Positions 17,622 to 27,956 are shown, counted from the stretch's first letter. The stretch: DNA of 64,000 bases from Hymenobacter sediminis (GCF_003231285.1 NZ_QKNS01000003.1:248001-312000), one strand, 5' to 3'. Translations and numbers: made by a program. Notes: generated from the letters alone by a model not told the origin.

Positions 17622-18719
17622 ATGCCCAACTTTTTCCGTTGTACTACCCTATTGCTGGGCTTGGGCCTGAGCATTGGAGCACTAAATCCGGCACTGGCTC
17701 AAACCAAAACGCCTAAATACAGCAACGAATTCTTGAATATTGGGGTAGGCGGCCGGGCCCTAGGAATGGGTAAAGTGCAGGCAAGCCTCGCCGACGACGC
17801 CACTGCTGGCTACTGGAACCCGGCCGGTTTAGTCAACCAGAAAACCAAGTACGACGCCGTGCTCATGCACTCCGAGCTGTTCTCGGGCATCGTGAAAAAC
17901 GATTACGCGGCTTTCTCCATGGCCCTCGATGACAAGAGTGCTATCGGGCTGAGCGTGCTGCGCCTGGGCGTTGATGACATTGCCGACACCTGGAACTTGG
18001 TCAACAGCTACGGCTACATCAACTACGACAACATCCGCTACTTCTCCGTAGCCGACTATGCGGTACTGCTTTCCTACGCTCGCAAGATTGGCAACATCGA
18101 AGGGCTGCAGGTAGGCGCTAATGCCAAAGTTATCTACCGAAACATCGGCAATTTTGCCGATGCCGTAGGGTTTGGCGTTGACGCCGGCGTGCAATACAAC
18201 CGCAACAACTGGCGCCTGGCCCTGATGGCCCGCGACATCACTACCACCTACAACGCCTGGACGATTCACCCGGAGGAGTTCCGGGGCTCACCCGACGTAG
18301 TGCTGGAACTACCCAAAAGCAGCACCGAAATTACCCTACCCCTCTTTGTGCTGGGAGCCAGCCGCTTGGTAAAGCTGCCGGGCGAGTTTACCGCCCTTGG
18401 CGCGGTGGATCTGGAGCTGAGCACCGACGGACAGCGGAACACCCTGATTTCCTCGAAAGCTGTGAGCGTGGATCCGCGCGCGGGCCTGGAGGTGGGCTAT
18501 AAGCAACTGGTATATCTGCGCGGCGGGGTCGGCAATATTCAGCAGGTGCAATCCTTCACGGGCAAGGAAGAGTGGAAGGTGCAGCCCAGCCTGGGGGTAG
18601 GCTTGGCCCTGAGCGGCCTGCGCTTAGATATGGCCCTTTCCCGGATGGCCGTGGAGAAAGTAGGCCAACAGTCGCAGCCAACTTCCATCATCGTGTCGTT
18701 GGGCTACGGCTTTAAATAA
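17622..18719 (+). CDS. PorV/PorQ-family outer-membrane beta-barrel protein
   Basis: 365 residues from the ATG at 17622 (MPNFFRCTTLLLGLG); the longer frame to 17523 puts a non-signal stretch in front. Signal peptide to about residue 27 (NPALAQ). Mature part begins FLNIGVGGRALGMGKVQASL, then DDATAGYWNPAGL, the family signature also shared with FadL-like barrels. Ends in a beta-strand with final Phe-Lys (SLGYGFK). PorV shuttles T9SS cargo to the PorU sortase. It lies 56 bases before a PorU-type gene, supporting a T9SS role. PorV and PorQ cannot be separated from sequence alone. Confidence 0.82.
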   Translation: MPNFFRCTTLLLGLGLSIGALNPALAQTKTPKYSNEFLNIGVGGRALGMGKVQASLADDATAGYWNPAGLVNQKTKYDAVLMHSELFSGIVKNDYAAFSMALDDKSAIGLSVLRLGVDDIADTWNLVNSYGYINYDNIRYFSVADYAVLLSYARKIGNIEGLQVGANAKVIYRNIGNFADAVGFGVDAGVQYNRNNWRLALMARDITTTYNAWTIHPEEFRGSPDVVLELPKSSTEITLPLFVLGASRLVKLPGEFTALGAVDLELSTDGQRNTLISSKAVSVDPRAGLEVGYKQLVYLRGGVGNIQQVQSFTGKEEWKVQPSLGVGLALSGLRLDMALSRMAVEKVGQQSQPTSIIVSLGYGFK

Positions 18720-18775
18720 GAATGATAATCGACCTGCTGCGTGCAGGCATGCAATACAAAGTAATTACCTCATCA

Positions 18776-21700
18776 ATGAAACAAGTTTACCTGAATCTGC
18801 GGTGGCTGGCGTTTCTGTTTCTGCTGCTAGGGCCCGCCCTGGCCCAGGGGCAGTCGGGGCCCTACGGCAACGAGTGGATTGTGCCCGGCCAGCAGTACTA
18901 TAAAATACAGGTAGCCCGCGACGGGATTTACCGGCTCGATTATCAATACCTCCAGCAGGCTGGCATCAGTGGCGTAAGTCCTGGTCAGCTGCAGCTCTGG
19001 CGTCGGGGCCGGCAGGTAGCCATTCACGTTGGTGGCAACCAGTCGTCGCTTGATGCCAGCACCTTTGTCGAGTTCTTCGGGCAGAAGAATGACGCGGCGC
19101 TGGATAAAGGTATGTTCCGGAAGCCTTCAGATCAGGTGCAACCGTTGTATAGTCTTTTCACCGATACGGCCGCGTACTTCCTGACTTGGTCAACGGCGCC
19201 GGGCAAGCGCATGGAGCAATCGAACCCTGCGCCCACTGCCCCCCATCCGCACCGGATTCATCGGCCATATCAGGTATTCTCGCAGGCTTCGTACTGGGTA
19301 AACGACGAAGAAAATGTGTATCAGCCCTGGGCGGAAGCCGGTGAGGGTTTTCTGAGCGGTCAGCAGGCCCGCCGTTACCTACCTAATAATGCTACAAATC
19401 ATGTCGTTGATGTAGTCACTATGACGCTGGACTCCATGTGGTCGGTGGCGCGTGGCTCCACCGACATGCAGCTCGATATCCAGATGGTAGGCGGCAGCAT
19501 GGGCCAGCACGTTTCGGAAATTGCTGTGGTGTCGCCGACGGGTACTAGGGTACTGGGCCAGTTGACTTTCTCTGGTTTTAATGCCGCTCGTAAGCAGTTT
19601 CCACTGTTGGTCAGTGACCGAAATGCAGCAGGACGCATTCAAATAACGATTACGCAAAAAGGAGAGGGTAGCCCTCGGCCTAACTGGGGCGACCGGGCGC
19701 AGGCGGCTTTCGTGCGCATCCGGCACGCGCAAACCAACCGGTGGCCAGCTCGCCGGCAGGTATATTTCTCCAACGACTCAACCCTGGCTGCTCCGGCCTA
19801 CTACCTGCTGGATTCCATTCCGGCCACGGTGCGCGGCTACGATATAACTGATGTATACAATGTGCAGCGGGTGGAAGGTAATGCAGGTACTGCAGCAACC
19901 CAGCGTGGTTTTGGCTTTGCCAGGGCTACGGGTGGCACGCGCAACCTGCTACTATACGACACCAACTATCCTATGATGCCGCGCCCGGCTAAGCGGATTG
20001 TCTTCCGACAAATTTCGCCCGCGGCGCATAACTTCCTGATTATCTCGCACCCAATACTGATGAAGCCGGCAGGCGACGTGAGCAACCCAGTGCGGGAATA
20101 TGCCAAGTACCGCGCCTCAGCTTCCGGTGGCCGCTGGGATACGTTGGTAGTCACCTCGCAGCAGCTCTACGACCAGTTCCATTACGGGGAAATGTCGACG
20201 CTGGCCGTGCGGCAGTTTGCCCAGTGGATGCTGGCTGGCAGCAACCGTCCGCAGTCGTTGCTGCTACTAGGTAAGGGCATTGGTGCCACCGAGAACAGCT
20301 GCGGCTTTATGCGGCAGCGGCCCGATTTTTTCAACGACTGCTCTGGCAATAACCCGGTGCGCAACTTGGTGCCCGCCAGTACGCGTGGCATTTCGGACGC
20401 TTTCTTCACCGCCGACTGGCAGAAGAATGATTTCGTGGCCCGGATGAACACGGGCCGTATCGCGGCTCAAACCTCCGCTCAGGTACTCAACTACCTCAAC
20501 AAACTAAAAGAACACGAGGCCCTAGGATATGAGCCCTGGCGGCGGAATGTACTGCACCTGTCGGGCGGAAATAGCCCGGAGCAGGATGAGGTATTCGCTC
20601 AGTATTTAAATAAATATGCTGCTCAAGTGCGCAAGCCTCCCTTCGCCGGCGAGGTAATAAAGACGTACCGGCGCTCTAACTATCCGGGCGCTATACCGAA
20701 CGCAACTGCGCCCTTGAATCTGGCGGCTGATTTCAACGCCGGGCTTTCTTTTATCTCTTATTTCGGGCACGGTGGCCCTGAAAACCTGATCTGGGCCATT
20801 GCTGATATCAACGTGGCCACAAACGGGTTTGTCAACAAAGGCAAGTACCCGGTGTGGTACATTAGTGGCTGCTCAGCGGGTAACGCTTTCCGGGGGCCTA
20901 CCTCGTTTGGCGGTGAGAAATACATGCTTGCGCAGGACAAAGGCATTATTGGTTTCTTGGCTGATTCCGACCTAGGGTTTGACTACGACCTTGATGTAAT
21001 GCACACCGAAATGATGAAGCTCCTGTTTGCTGATCCGCAGTGGTACGGCAAACCAGTAGCAGAAGTGCAGCGAGAAGTAAGCCGGCGTCTACAAGGTGCC
21101 AACCCCGAGCCTGATCGGGTTACAGCTATGATTATGAACACGATCTGGCAGGGCGACCCGGCGCTTAAGCTGTTCTCACCCCTCAAGCCCGATTTTCAGA
21201 CGGACAACAGCTTGGTGCAGTTCGCACCTCCGGTGATACCCATTACTGCCGCTAGCTTCGCCCTGAACGTGACGGTAAATAACCCGGGTCGCAGCATGGC
21301 AGGCAGCCCACTCAGCATTCAGGTGACGCGCTCCTTCGCCAACGGCCGCCCAAATGAGGTGCTGCTCTTCGACAACCTGCGCCAGGCCCGCCACGATACC
21401 ACGTACACCCTGCTCATCAACAACCCCACCACGGGTAATATTGCCGGACTGAACACCTTCCTAGTGGACGTGGACCCCGCCAATAAGATTGATGAGGAAG
21501 ACGAAACCAACAACCAGGCTACTGCTACCTACACCTTCCTAACCGGTGGTGTTACCACGCTCAGCCCGCCTGAATTTGGGATTGTGGGCAGTACTACCGT
21601 GCGGCTGGTAGGCCAGAACAACGTGCCTACCCTGACCAGCCGGGAGTACGACATAGAGTTGGACACCGTGCAAACCTTTAACAGCGGCCAGTTAAGAAAA

Positions 21701-23359
21701 ACGACGATGGCCGCCGTGATGGTGCCCGAGTGGACTCAGACCCTACCCACCTTCGCTGGCCGCGACAGTGTAGTATGGTACTGGCGCTTGCGCCTGCACG
21801 CTCCCCAGGGCGACGAAAGCCGGGATTGGGCCGTTAGCTCATTCCGTGTAATCAGTGGCCGCAACGGTGGCTGGTCGCAGAGCCACGTTGGACAGTTCCG
21901 GCGCGACGAGCGTACCGGTATTGAGGTGGCTGTTCCCGGCGGGCAGTGGAGCTTCGCGGCAGGCACCCGAGAAGCAACGGTTACTTCTACCCGTATCGGT
22001 CCGGCCCAGGAGTGGCAGACTTTGCACCACACGATTCGGACTAGTTCTACTGGGAGCTACACTTTGCAATTGCTTGGTATTGATTCCTTAGGAGCCGTAA
22101 CTGTTCTGAACGATAACATAACCAACCGGAACCAGCCCCTGGGTAGCATTTCGGCTCAGCAGTATCCGTACCTGCAGTTGCGGGCAATACTCCGCCAAAC
22201 GGGCTCAGGTCCGGCCCCACAACTGGAGCAGTGGTTGGTAACCTACCAGGGCGTGCCCGAAGGTGTGGTGCGCCGCGACGCCATTCTTGCTTCGGCCCCC
22301 ACGGCCTATGATGCTGCTACCCTGGCCCAGCAGGCCCGCACAGGCACGCTTACTATTCCGGTTAGCTTCCAGAACGTAGCCGATTTCGACTTCAAAGATC
22401 CGCTGGTGGCCTCCATTCTGGTGCGCGACAATGCCAACCGCACGGTGCAGAAAAACGTGGTATTCCAAGGTGCCCCGCTGCTGGCCCACTCCCAACGTAC
22501 TTACGATGTGAAGCTGAACATCGTGGGCCTGACGGGTACCCTAAGCGGGATAGTGGTGATGAATCCGCGCCGCCAGCCGGAGCAGCACTACTTCAACAAC
22601 GAACTGCCCCTACCCACCTTCGAGGTCGAAAACCGCGACACGCCCCCGGTGCTCGACGTCGCTTTCGATGGCCGCCACCTCCTCAATGGCGACATCGTTT
22701 CGGCCCGGCCCATCATCAGCATTCAGCTACGGGATGCTGACCGTCTGCGGCCGATGAAGGACCGTTCAGCCTTCATTGTGACCCTAACTCAGCCCAACGC
22801 TACCTCCTCTATTCCGGTGGACCTGAATGCTGCCGGCATCACGTTTGTGGCCGACTCAGCCCAGGGCACGGCTCGCTTGGAATACCAACCAGGCAAGGCC
22901 AAGGCCCTCGCCGATGGGGTGTACACGCTGGAAGTGCAGGGCCGCGACGGCTCGGGTAACCTGGCCGCTTCGGAGCCCTACCGTATCACGTTCGAGGTGA
23001 TTAGTAACTCGTCTATCACCAACGTTTTCCCCTATCCGAACCCAGTTACCAGCAAAACCAAGTTTGTGTTCACGCTCACGGGTAGCACGGTGCCGCGCAA
23101 CATGAAAATTCAGATTGTGAGCCTGACCGGGCGGGTTGTGAAGGAAATCATGATGGCTGACCTAGGGCCGTTACGCATCGGCAACAACATCTCGGAGTAC
23201 GCCTGGGATGGTACTGATGACTATGGTGACCGGCTGGCCAACGGCACCTACCTATACCGGGTAGTATTGGACGACCCCAGCAACCAGTTCGAGAAGCGCG
23301 CCACCAGCGCCGATAAAGCCTTCAAGAAAGGATGGGGTAAGCTGGTACTGCTCCGTTAA
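18776..23359 (+). CDS. C25-family peptidase, PorU-type T9SS sortase (PorU2-like)
   Basis: 1527 residues from the ATG at 18776 (signal ending LLGPALAQGQ); an in-frame ATG at 18722 lies 2 bases past the upstream stop but lacks a signal at its N-terminus. Gingipain-type C25 domain about residues 400-800 with catalytic His665 in SYFGHGGPENL and Cys699 in YISGCSAGNAF. Later regions: CARDB-like domain (about 820-930), further beta domains, and a C-terminal FlgD/T9SS-like domain (FPYPNPVTSKTKFVFTL, then WDGTDDYGDRLANGTYLYRV). PorU cleaves sorting domains and links cargo to A-LPS. This is longer than classical PorU (about 1150) and resembles the PorU2 variant found in Cytophagales. Followed by a strong terminator. 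Confidence 0.85.
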   Translation: MKQVYLNLRWLAFLFLLLGPALAQGQSGPYGNEWIVPGQQYYKIQVARDGIYRLDYQYLQQAGISGVSPGQLQLWRRGRQVAIHVGGNQSSLDASTFVEFFGQKNDAALDKGMFRKPSDQVQPLYSLFTDTAAYFLTWSTAPGKRMEQSNPAPTAPHPHRIHRPYQVFSQASYWVNDEENVYQPWAEAGEGFLSGQQARRYLPNNATNHVVDVVTMTLDSMWSVARGSTDMQLDIQMVGGSMGQHVSEIAVVSPTGTRVLGQLTFSGFNAARKQFPLLVSDRNAAGRIQITITQKGEGSPRPNWGDRAQAAFVRIRHAQTNRWPARRQVYFSNDSTLAAPAYYLLDSIPATVRGYDITDVYNVQRVEGNAGTAATQRGFGFARATGGTRNLLLYDTNYPMMPRPAKRIVFRQISPAAHNFLIISHPILMKPAGDVSNPVREYAKYRASASGGRWDTLVVTSQQLYDQFHYGEMSTLAVRQFAQWMLAGSNRPQSLLLLGKGIGATENSCGFMRQRPDFFNDCSGNNPVRNLVPASTRGISDAFFTADWQKNDFVARMNTGRIAAQTSAQVLNYLNKLKEHEALGYEPWRRNVLHLSGGNSPEQDEVFAQYLNKYAAQVRKPPFAGEVIKTYRRSNYPGAIPNATAPLNLAADFNAGLSFISYFGHGGPENLIWAIADINVATNGFVNKGKYPVWYISGCSAGNAFRGPTSFGGEKYMLAQDKGIIGFLADSDLGFDYDLDVMHTEMMKLLFADPQWYGKPVAEVQREVSRRLQGANPEPDRVTAMIMNTIWQGDPALKLFSPLKPDFQTDNSLVQFAPPVIPITAASFALNVTVNNPGRSMAGSPLSIQVTRSFANGRPNEVLLFDNLRQARHDTTYTLLINNPTTGNIAGLNTFLVDVDPANKIDEEDETNNQATATYTFLTGGVTTLSPPEFGIVGSTTVRLVGQNNVPTLTSREYDIELDTVQTFNSGQLRKTTMAAVMVPEWTQTLPTFAGRDSVVWYWRLRLHAPQGDESRDWAVSSFRVISGRNGGWSQSHVGQFRRDERTGIEVAVPGGQWSFAAGTREATVTSTRIGPAQEWQTLHHTIRTSSTGSYTLQLLGIDSLGAVTVLNDNITNRNQPLGSISAQQYPYLQLRAILRQTGSGPAPQLEQWLVTYQGVPEGVVRRDAILASAPTAYDAATLAQQARTGTLTIPVSFQNVADFDFKDPLVASILVRDNANRTVQKNVVFQGAPLLAHSQRTYDVKLNIVGLTGTLSGIVVMNPRRQPEQHYFNNELPLPTFEVENRDTPPVLDVAFDGRHLLNGDIVSARPIISIQLRDADRLRPMKDRSAFIVTLTQPNATSSIPVDLNAAGITFVADSAQGTARLEYQPGKAKALADGVYTLEVQGRDGSGNLAASEPYRITFEVISNSSITNVFPYPNPVTSKTKFVFTLTGSTVPRNMKIQIVSLTGRVVKEIMMADLGPLRIGNNISEYAWDGTDDYGDRLANGTYLYRVVLDDPSNQFEKRATSADKAFKKGWGKLVLLR

Positions 23360-23421
23360 TAGTGAGTTTGGTGGGCTGAGAAATCCAGCCGCTCGACTTC
23401 TCTTTTTCGGTATCATATGCT

Positions 23422-23456
23422 AAAAGGCCCCGACAGATTTTCTGTCGGGGCCTTTT
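23422..23456. terminator. Terminator after the PorU-type gene
   Basis: AAAAGGCCCCGACA (23422-23435) pairs perfectly with TGTCGGGGCCTTTT (23443-23456), loop of 7. Works in both directions, and separates convergent folA. Confidence 0.92.
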
Positions 23457-23521
23457 GCTTAAAGGTGGCAGCCAGCTTCAAAAAGAGCAACTAGCAAGTA
23501 TACCGCTACCCTATCTCGCCA

Positions 23522-24010
23522 CTAACGCCGACGCCGGAGCGTGACGAAGCTGAAGGGGTAGGCGTGCTTTTCGTCGGGTTCGTGCCGTTCTCTGGATTCT
23601 TCGCGCCACTCGGCTGGATTCAGGTCCGGAAACGTCACGTCACCTTCGAAGGCATGATGTACTTCTGTCAGGTACACCACATCGGCGGCGGGCAATGCCT
23701 GGCGGTAGATTTCTCCGCCCCCAATCACGAAAACTTCCTCATCATAAGTGCGGGCCAGTTCCAAGGCCTGCAGCACGGCGTAAGCCGTTTCGCAGCCTTC
23801 TGCCTGCCAATCGGTTTGGCGGGTTATTACAATGTTGGTCCGGTTTGGCAGCGGCCGGCCGATGCTCTCAAATGTGCGCCTACCCATCACAATAGGGTGG
23901 CCCTGCGTGAGCCGCTTGAAGTGTTTCAAATCAAGCGGAAGGTGCCACAGCAGCCGGTTCTCGCCGCCAATTACGCCGTTTTCGGCCACGGCTACTACTA
24001 GTGCAGTCAT
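23522..24010 (-). CDS. folA: Dihydrofolate reductase
   Basis: NADPH-dependent reduction of dihydrofolate to tetrahydrofolate. 162 residues, family length. Motifs in order: NGVIGGENRLLWHLPLDLKHF with the catalytic acid Asp27, then VMGRRTFESIGRPLPNR for NADPH, then VFVIGGGEIYRQALP. Single gene; thyA, usually nearby, is absent. The 206 bases upstream to the fmt stop hold nothing recognisable. Confidence 0.96.
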   Translation of the reverse strand: MTALVVAVAENGVIGGENRLLWHLPLDLKHFKRLTQGHPIVMGRRTFESIGRPLPNRTNIVITRQTDWQAEGCETAYAVLQALELARTYDEEVFVIGGGEIYRQALPAADVVYLTEVHHAFEGDVTFPDLNPAEWREESRERHEPDEKHAYPFSFVTLRRRR

Positions 24011-24216
24011 ACGAATAGGTGCAGATTGTGCGTGTGTTTTCTTAGGTAGATACGGCCCGCTAACCGTCCCCGATCAGACGCCTCCGGTGTCCGACCGGTT
24101 GGTTCCGTGCTGACACGAGCCAAGGGTTCAGCTCGATTTAGGGGGTAGGCAGATGCTGTTCTTTTGTACAGAGGGCGCGGGCATGCTCTGGCTTTGAACC
24201 TCTAAGTGATGCCAGA

Positions 24217-25179
24217 TTAGCCCGCCAAAGACGCCGCGTTGAAACCGCGCAGGAATTCGGCTACCGCCATCCGTTTTTTACCTTCCAGCTGTACATCCTG
24301 CAGATCCAGCAAGCCGTTGGCAGTTTGCACGCGCAGGTAGGTACGGCCGTCGGTGAACCAGCGGCCGGGCACGTTGGTGTCGGGGCCGCTAGCTTCTTCG
24401 TCGTCCAGGGGTAGGGCTTTGAATACTTTGAGCGTACGGCCGTTGGGAAGCTGGGTGAAGGCGGTAGGGATGGGCGAGAGGCCCCGCACCAAATTTGCCA
24501 GAGCCGGCGCCGATTGCTGGAAATCGAGGCGGCCGGTTTCTTTCTGCAGCTTGGGGGCCGGGCGTAGCTCGGGCAACTCCTGCTGGGGGGTGCTGGGGGC
24601 TGTGCCGTCGGCAATAGCCTGCACGGAGCGCAGGGCTAGCTGGGCGCCGGCCAGTTTCAGCTTTTCGTACAGAGAGCCGAAGTCGTCTTCCGGCGCAATG
24701 TCCACGGCATCCTGGTAAATCAGGTTACCTGTGTCAATTTCGTGGCGTAGGAAAAAGCTCGTGACACCTGTGCGCGTATCGCCGTGGATGAGCGCCCAGT
24801 TGATAGGCGCCGCGCCCCGGTACTGGGGTAGCAACGACGCGTGGATGTTAATAGAGCCCAGCCGTGGCATGTTCCAGACGGCTTCGGGCAACATCCGGAA
24901 GGCCACGACTACCTGCAGATCGGCGGCATAGCTGCGCAGCTCCTCCTGAAACTCCGGCGCCTTCAGGTTGGTGGGTTGCAGTACCGGAACGTTGTGGCGC
25001 TCAGCAGCCTGCTTCACAGCTGAAGCCTGCAGCTGCCGACCACGGCCCGCAGGCTTGTCAGGAGCCGTTACCACAGCTACCACTTGGCCGCCGGGCCAGT
25101 TAAGCAAGGTTTCGAGGGTAGGCACCGCAAATTCGGGGGTGCCCATGAAAATAAGGCGTAGGGGCGTTGATTCGGCCAT
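24217..25179 (-). CDS. fmt: Methionyl-tRNA formyltransferase
   Basis: Formylates initiator Met-tRNA from 10-formyl-THF. 320 residues from the ATG at 25179 (MAESTPLRLIFMGTPEFAV); the longer frame to 25266 runs into the upstream gene. Formyltransferase motifs: INIHASLLPQYRGAAPINWA with catalytic Asn and His, HGDTRTGVTSF with Asp. C-terminal tRNA-binding domain from about residue 205. It starts 17 bases after the upstream NamZ-type gene, so the two are probably cotranscribed. Confidence 0.95.
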   Translation of the reverse strand: MAESTPLRLIFMGTPEFAVPTLETLLNWPGGQVVAVVTAPDKPAGRGRQLQASAVKQAAERHNVPVLQPTNLKAPEFQEELRSYAADLQVVVAFRMLPEAVWNMPRLGSINIHASLLPQYRGAAPINWALIHGDTRTGVTSFFLRHEIDTGNLIYQDAVDIAPEDDFGSLYEKLKLAGAQLALRSVQAIADGTAPSTPQQELPELRPAPKLQKETGRLDFQQSAPALANLVRGLSPIPTAFTQLPNGRTLKVFKALPLDDEEASGPDTNVPGRWFTDGRTYLRVQTANGLLDLQDVQLEGKKRMAVAEFLRGFNAASLAG

Positions 25180-25196
25180 GAGGGGTAGTAAGTCGC

Positions 25197-26465
25197 TTAC
25201 TTGAAATCGGGGTAGAGCAGGTACTTTTTGCGCATGGCCTTGTACTGGCCCAGCGCTGGCTCCCACGACTGCCGGATTTCCTGTTCCGATTTGCCGGCTA
25301 TAATCTGCTGCCGCAGGGTAGCCGTGCCCGCCAGCCGCTCGAAGCCTTTGTTAAAGAAGTTGGCCTTGTCGGTGCTTTGCTGATAGAAATCCAGCAGATA
25401 CTTCAGCGAGAAGCCTACGTCGTTGCCCGTTTGGCGCAAATCCAGGCCGTAGCAGAGCTTGCCGTTCTGGGGCGGAGAGGTGGAGCCAGGGTTGGGGGTA
25501 GGAGTAAAGCTGAACGGGCGGGTTTTGGGTTGGGTGGGTGCGCCAATCACCTCGAAGGGCATAGCAGTACCCCGGCCCACGCTCACGTCGGTGCCCTCGA
25601 ACAGGCAAAGGCTAGCGTACAGTGCCACTGAGTGGGTAGTGGGTAGGTTAGGGGAGGGGCGCACCGGCAACTCGTAGCGCGTATCGTGGGTATAGCCCTG
25701 CATAGGAATCACGGTGAGGCGGCACTGGCGGTTGCCGGCCAGCCACTTTTCTCCGTTAATCATTTGGGCCAGCTCACCTACCGTCAGGCCGTGCACTACC
25801 GGAATGGGGTGCATGCCTACAAAGGTTTTAAACTGCGGCTCCAGCACCGGTCCATCCACGTACCAACCGTTGGGATTTGGTCGGTCCAGAATAATCACCT
25901 CTTTATTTTGCTCCGCCGCCGCTTCCATTACGTAGTGCATGGTGCTGATAAACGTATAGAAGCGCGTGCCCACATCCTGAATGTCGAAAACCAACACATC
26001 TACATTGCGCAGCATCTCCGGGGTAGGCTTTTTGGTAGCCCCGTACAAGCTCAGAGCAGGCAGGCCGCTACGGGCGTCTTTACCGTCTTTGATGGTAGCT
26101 CCGTCGGCTGCCTCACCCCGGAAGCCGTGCTCCGGCCCAAAGATGACCTGCACGTTCACGCCCCGCGCCAGCAGTGTATCTACCAAAAAAGCCCGGCCTA
26201 CCTTTGCTGATTGGTTCACAACCACGCCTACCCGCTTGCCTTTTAGCAGCGGCACGTACCTCTCAAACTGCTCGGCGCCCATGCGGAGCGGCTCTGCGGC
26301 TGGCAAGATTACCTGGGGCGGCGAAGCAATGGTTCTGCGAAGTGGAGCACTCGGCGTATCCGGAACCGCAACAGCAGGAGCCGTGGAGGTTGTCTGGGGC
26401 GGGCGGGCGCAATCGGAAAGCAACAGGGAAAGGCCTAGTAGGCTCGCGGACAGTAAGGAAGGCAT
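25197..26465 (-). CDS. DUF1343 (NamZ-type) exo-beta-N-acetylmuramidase lipoprotein
   Basis: 422 residues. N-terminal hydrophobic signal with a lipobox-like LSDC (Cys19; Asp at -1 is unusual). DUF1343 body from about residue 70: RVGVVVNQSAKVG, VIFGPEHGFRGEAADGA, VFDIQDVGTRFYTFISTM, ILDRPNPNG, LFEGTDVSVGRGT. The characterised member NamZ of Bacillus removes non-reducing MurNAc from peptidoglycan fragments (GH171). Likely periplasmic wall recycling. Upstream of fmt with 17 bases spacing. Confidence 0.88.
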   Translation of the reverse strand: MPSLLSASLLGLSLLLSDCARPPQTTSTAPAVAVPDTPSAPLRRTIASPPQVILPAAEPLRMGAEQFERYVPLLKGKRVGVVVNQSAKVGRAFLVDTLLARGVNVQVIFGPEHGFRGEAADGATIKDGKDARSGLPALSLYGATKKPTPEMLRNVDVLVFDIQDVGTRFYTFISTMHYVMEAAAEQNKEVIILDRPNPNGWYVDGPVLEPQFKTFVGMHPIPVVHGLTVGELAQMINGEKWLAGNRQCRLTVIPMQGYTHDTRYELPVRPSPNLPTTHSVALYASLCLFEGTDVSVGRGTAMPFEVIGAPTQPKTRPFSFTPTPNPGSTSPPQNGKLCYGLDLRQTGNDVGFSLKYLLDFYQQSTDKANFFNKGFERLAGTATLRQQIIAGKSEQEIRQSWEPALGQYKAMRKKYLLYPDFK

Positions 26466-26516
26466 GGGCAGCGCAGGAAAGTGGAAAACTGCAGGGATTC
26501 GTCTAGCTTTACGCCA

Positions 26517-27731
26517 GTGAACGTCTCGCAGTATATATCTAATAAGATCGATGGGGCCGATGCAGGTTCATTTACCTCGTCGGTGACAAAGATAGCCATC
26601 ATCAGCATTGCCATGGGATTGGCCGTGATGGTGGTGTCGTTTGCTATTCTGGAGGGCTTCCGCAATGAAATCCAGAATAAGATCTTCTCCTTCGGATCCC
26701 ACTTGCAAATCAGCAAGTACGATACCAATAACTCCCTGGAAGTGGAGCCTATCAGCGGGCCGCGGCTGGTACAGGAGCTGCAGCACAATCCGCAGGTAGC
26801 GTCCATCCAGCCCTTCGCCCGCAAAACGGCCATTATCAAAACCAAGGAGGAAGTGCTGGGTGTGGTGCTGAAAGGCATTGATGAGAAAAGTGGCCGCTCG
26901 CCGATGCGCCAGAACATGGTAGCCGGCAACTTCCTGACTTTCTCTGACACCGCCGCTAGCAATGACATACTGCTCTCGCGTAAAGTAGCCGATAAGCTGC
27001 GCCTTAAACCCGGCGACAAGGCCTTATTCTACTTTATTCAGAACCCGCCCCGGGTGCGCCAGTTCACGGTGCGCGGCATCTACCAGACTGGCCTCGATGA
27101 GTTCGATGAAGCCTACGTTATCGGTGATATTCAGCAAGTACGCGACCTGACCAGCTGGCCCGATTCGCTGGTAGGCGGGCTGGAAATCACCCTGAAAGAC
27201 TTCAACCGCCTCGACCCCGTAGCCGATAATCTCTACGAGAACCTGCGCTACGATTTGAAGCTGGACAAAATAACGGACCAGTATGCCCAGCTTTTCGACT
27301 GGCTGAAGCTGCTAAACCGCAACGTAGTTATCTTCCTGGTACTCATTATCTTCGTGGCTACCTTTAATATGGTGGCCACCATCTTCATCATGATTCTGGA
27401 GCGCACCAACATGATTGGGGTGCTCAAGGCCATTGGGGCGACAGATAACCAGATCCGGAGTATGTTCTTTTTCCGGGGCCTAAGCCTCACGGTACGGGGC
27501 ATGGTGTACGGCAACCTGATTGGGCTGGGTTTTTGCGCCATTCAGTACTTCTTCCATCCTATTCCACTGGACCCGGAGAACTACTACATGGACCGCGTGC
27601 CAATCCACTGGGACCCCTTCATGATTGTAGTACTGAACGCCGCTACCTTCCTGACCTCCCTGCTAGCCGTCTTGATTCCGACCTACCTCATCTCCCGCAT
27701 CAAACCGGTCGTCGCCATCAAGTTCGACTAA
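26517..27731 (+). CDS. FtsX/LolE-like ABC transporter permease
   Basis: 404 residues from GTG at 26517 (MNVSQYISNKIDGADAGS); another GTG at 26481 would add 12 residues that do not resemble the family, so the start is uncertain. One N-terminal helix (IAIISIAMGLAVMVVSFAIL), a periplasmic MacB-like domain (about 45-255), then three helices in the FtsX domain from about 265 (FLVLIIFVATFNMVATIFIM, RTNMIGVLKAIGAT). Resembles LolC/LolE lipoprotein-release permeases. No ATPase gene is adjacent, so the ATPase would be encoded elsewhere. Confidence 0.85.
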   Translation: MNVSQYISNKIDGADAGSFTSSVTKIAIISIAMGLAVMVVSFAILEGFRNEIQNKIFSFGSHLQISKYDTNNSLEVEPISGPRLVQELQHNPQVASIQPFARKTAIIKTKEEVLGVVLKGIDEKSGRSPMRQNMVAGNFLTFSDTAASNDILLSRKVADKLRLKPGDKALFYFIQNPPRVRQFTVRGIYQTGLDEFDEAYVIGDIQQVRDLTSWPDSLVGGLEITLKDFNRLDPVADNLYENLRYDLKLDKITDQYAQLFDWLKLLNRNVVIFLVLIIFVATFNMVATIFIMILERTNMIGVLKAIGATDNQIRSMFFFRGLSLTVRGMVYGNLIGLGFCAIQYFFHPIPLDPENYYMDRVPIHWDPFMIVVLNAATFLTSLLAVLIPTYLISRIKPVVAIKFD

Positions 27732-27811
27732 TCTTAAGTTCGCTTGTCAAGGTATGGCGCAAAGAGAGGGGTAGAATAATTCTGCACTTTATTACAGCAT
27801 CTTAAGCGACT

Positions 27812-27846
27812 AGAGCCCCCATTGCAAGACTTGCAGTGGGGGCTCT
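27812..27846 (+). terminator. Terminator after the permease gene
   Basis: AGAGCCCCCA (27812-27821) pairs with TGGGGGCTCT (27837-27846), with TTGCAAG and CTTGCA extending the stem imperfectly inside. Confidence 0.75.
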
Positions 27847-27900
27847 TGATTACTGGGTATTTGGTAACATTTTGGTAACAAACGCGCCATTTTGCTGCGG

Positions 27901-27908
27901 TACTTTTG
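27901..27908 (+). promoter_or_regulatory. Putative -7 box of the secreted nuclease-like gene
   Basis: TACTTTTG matches TAnnTTTG, 49 bases before the ATG at 27957. A directly repeated TTTGGTAACA-like element (27860-27881) sits upstream and could bind a regulator. Confidence 0.4.
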
Positions 27909-27956
27909 TAACTTCCATTCGATAGCCCCCTCCTTTTCACCCTTTTGCATTCCTTT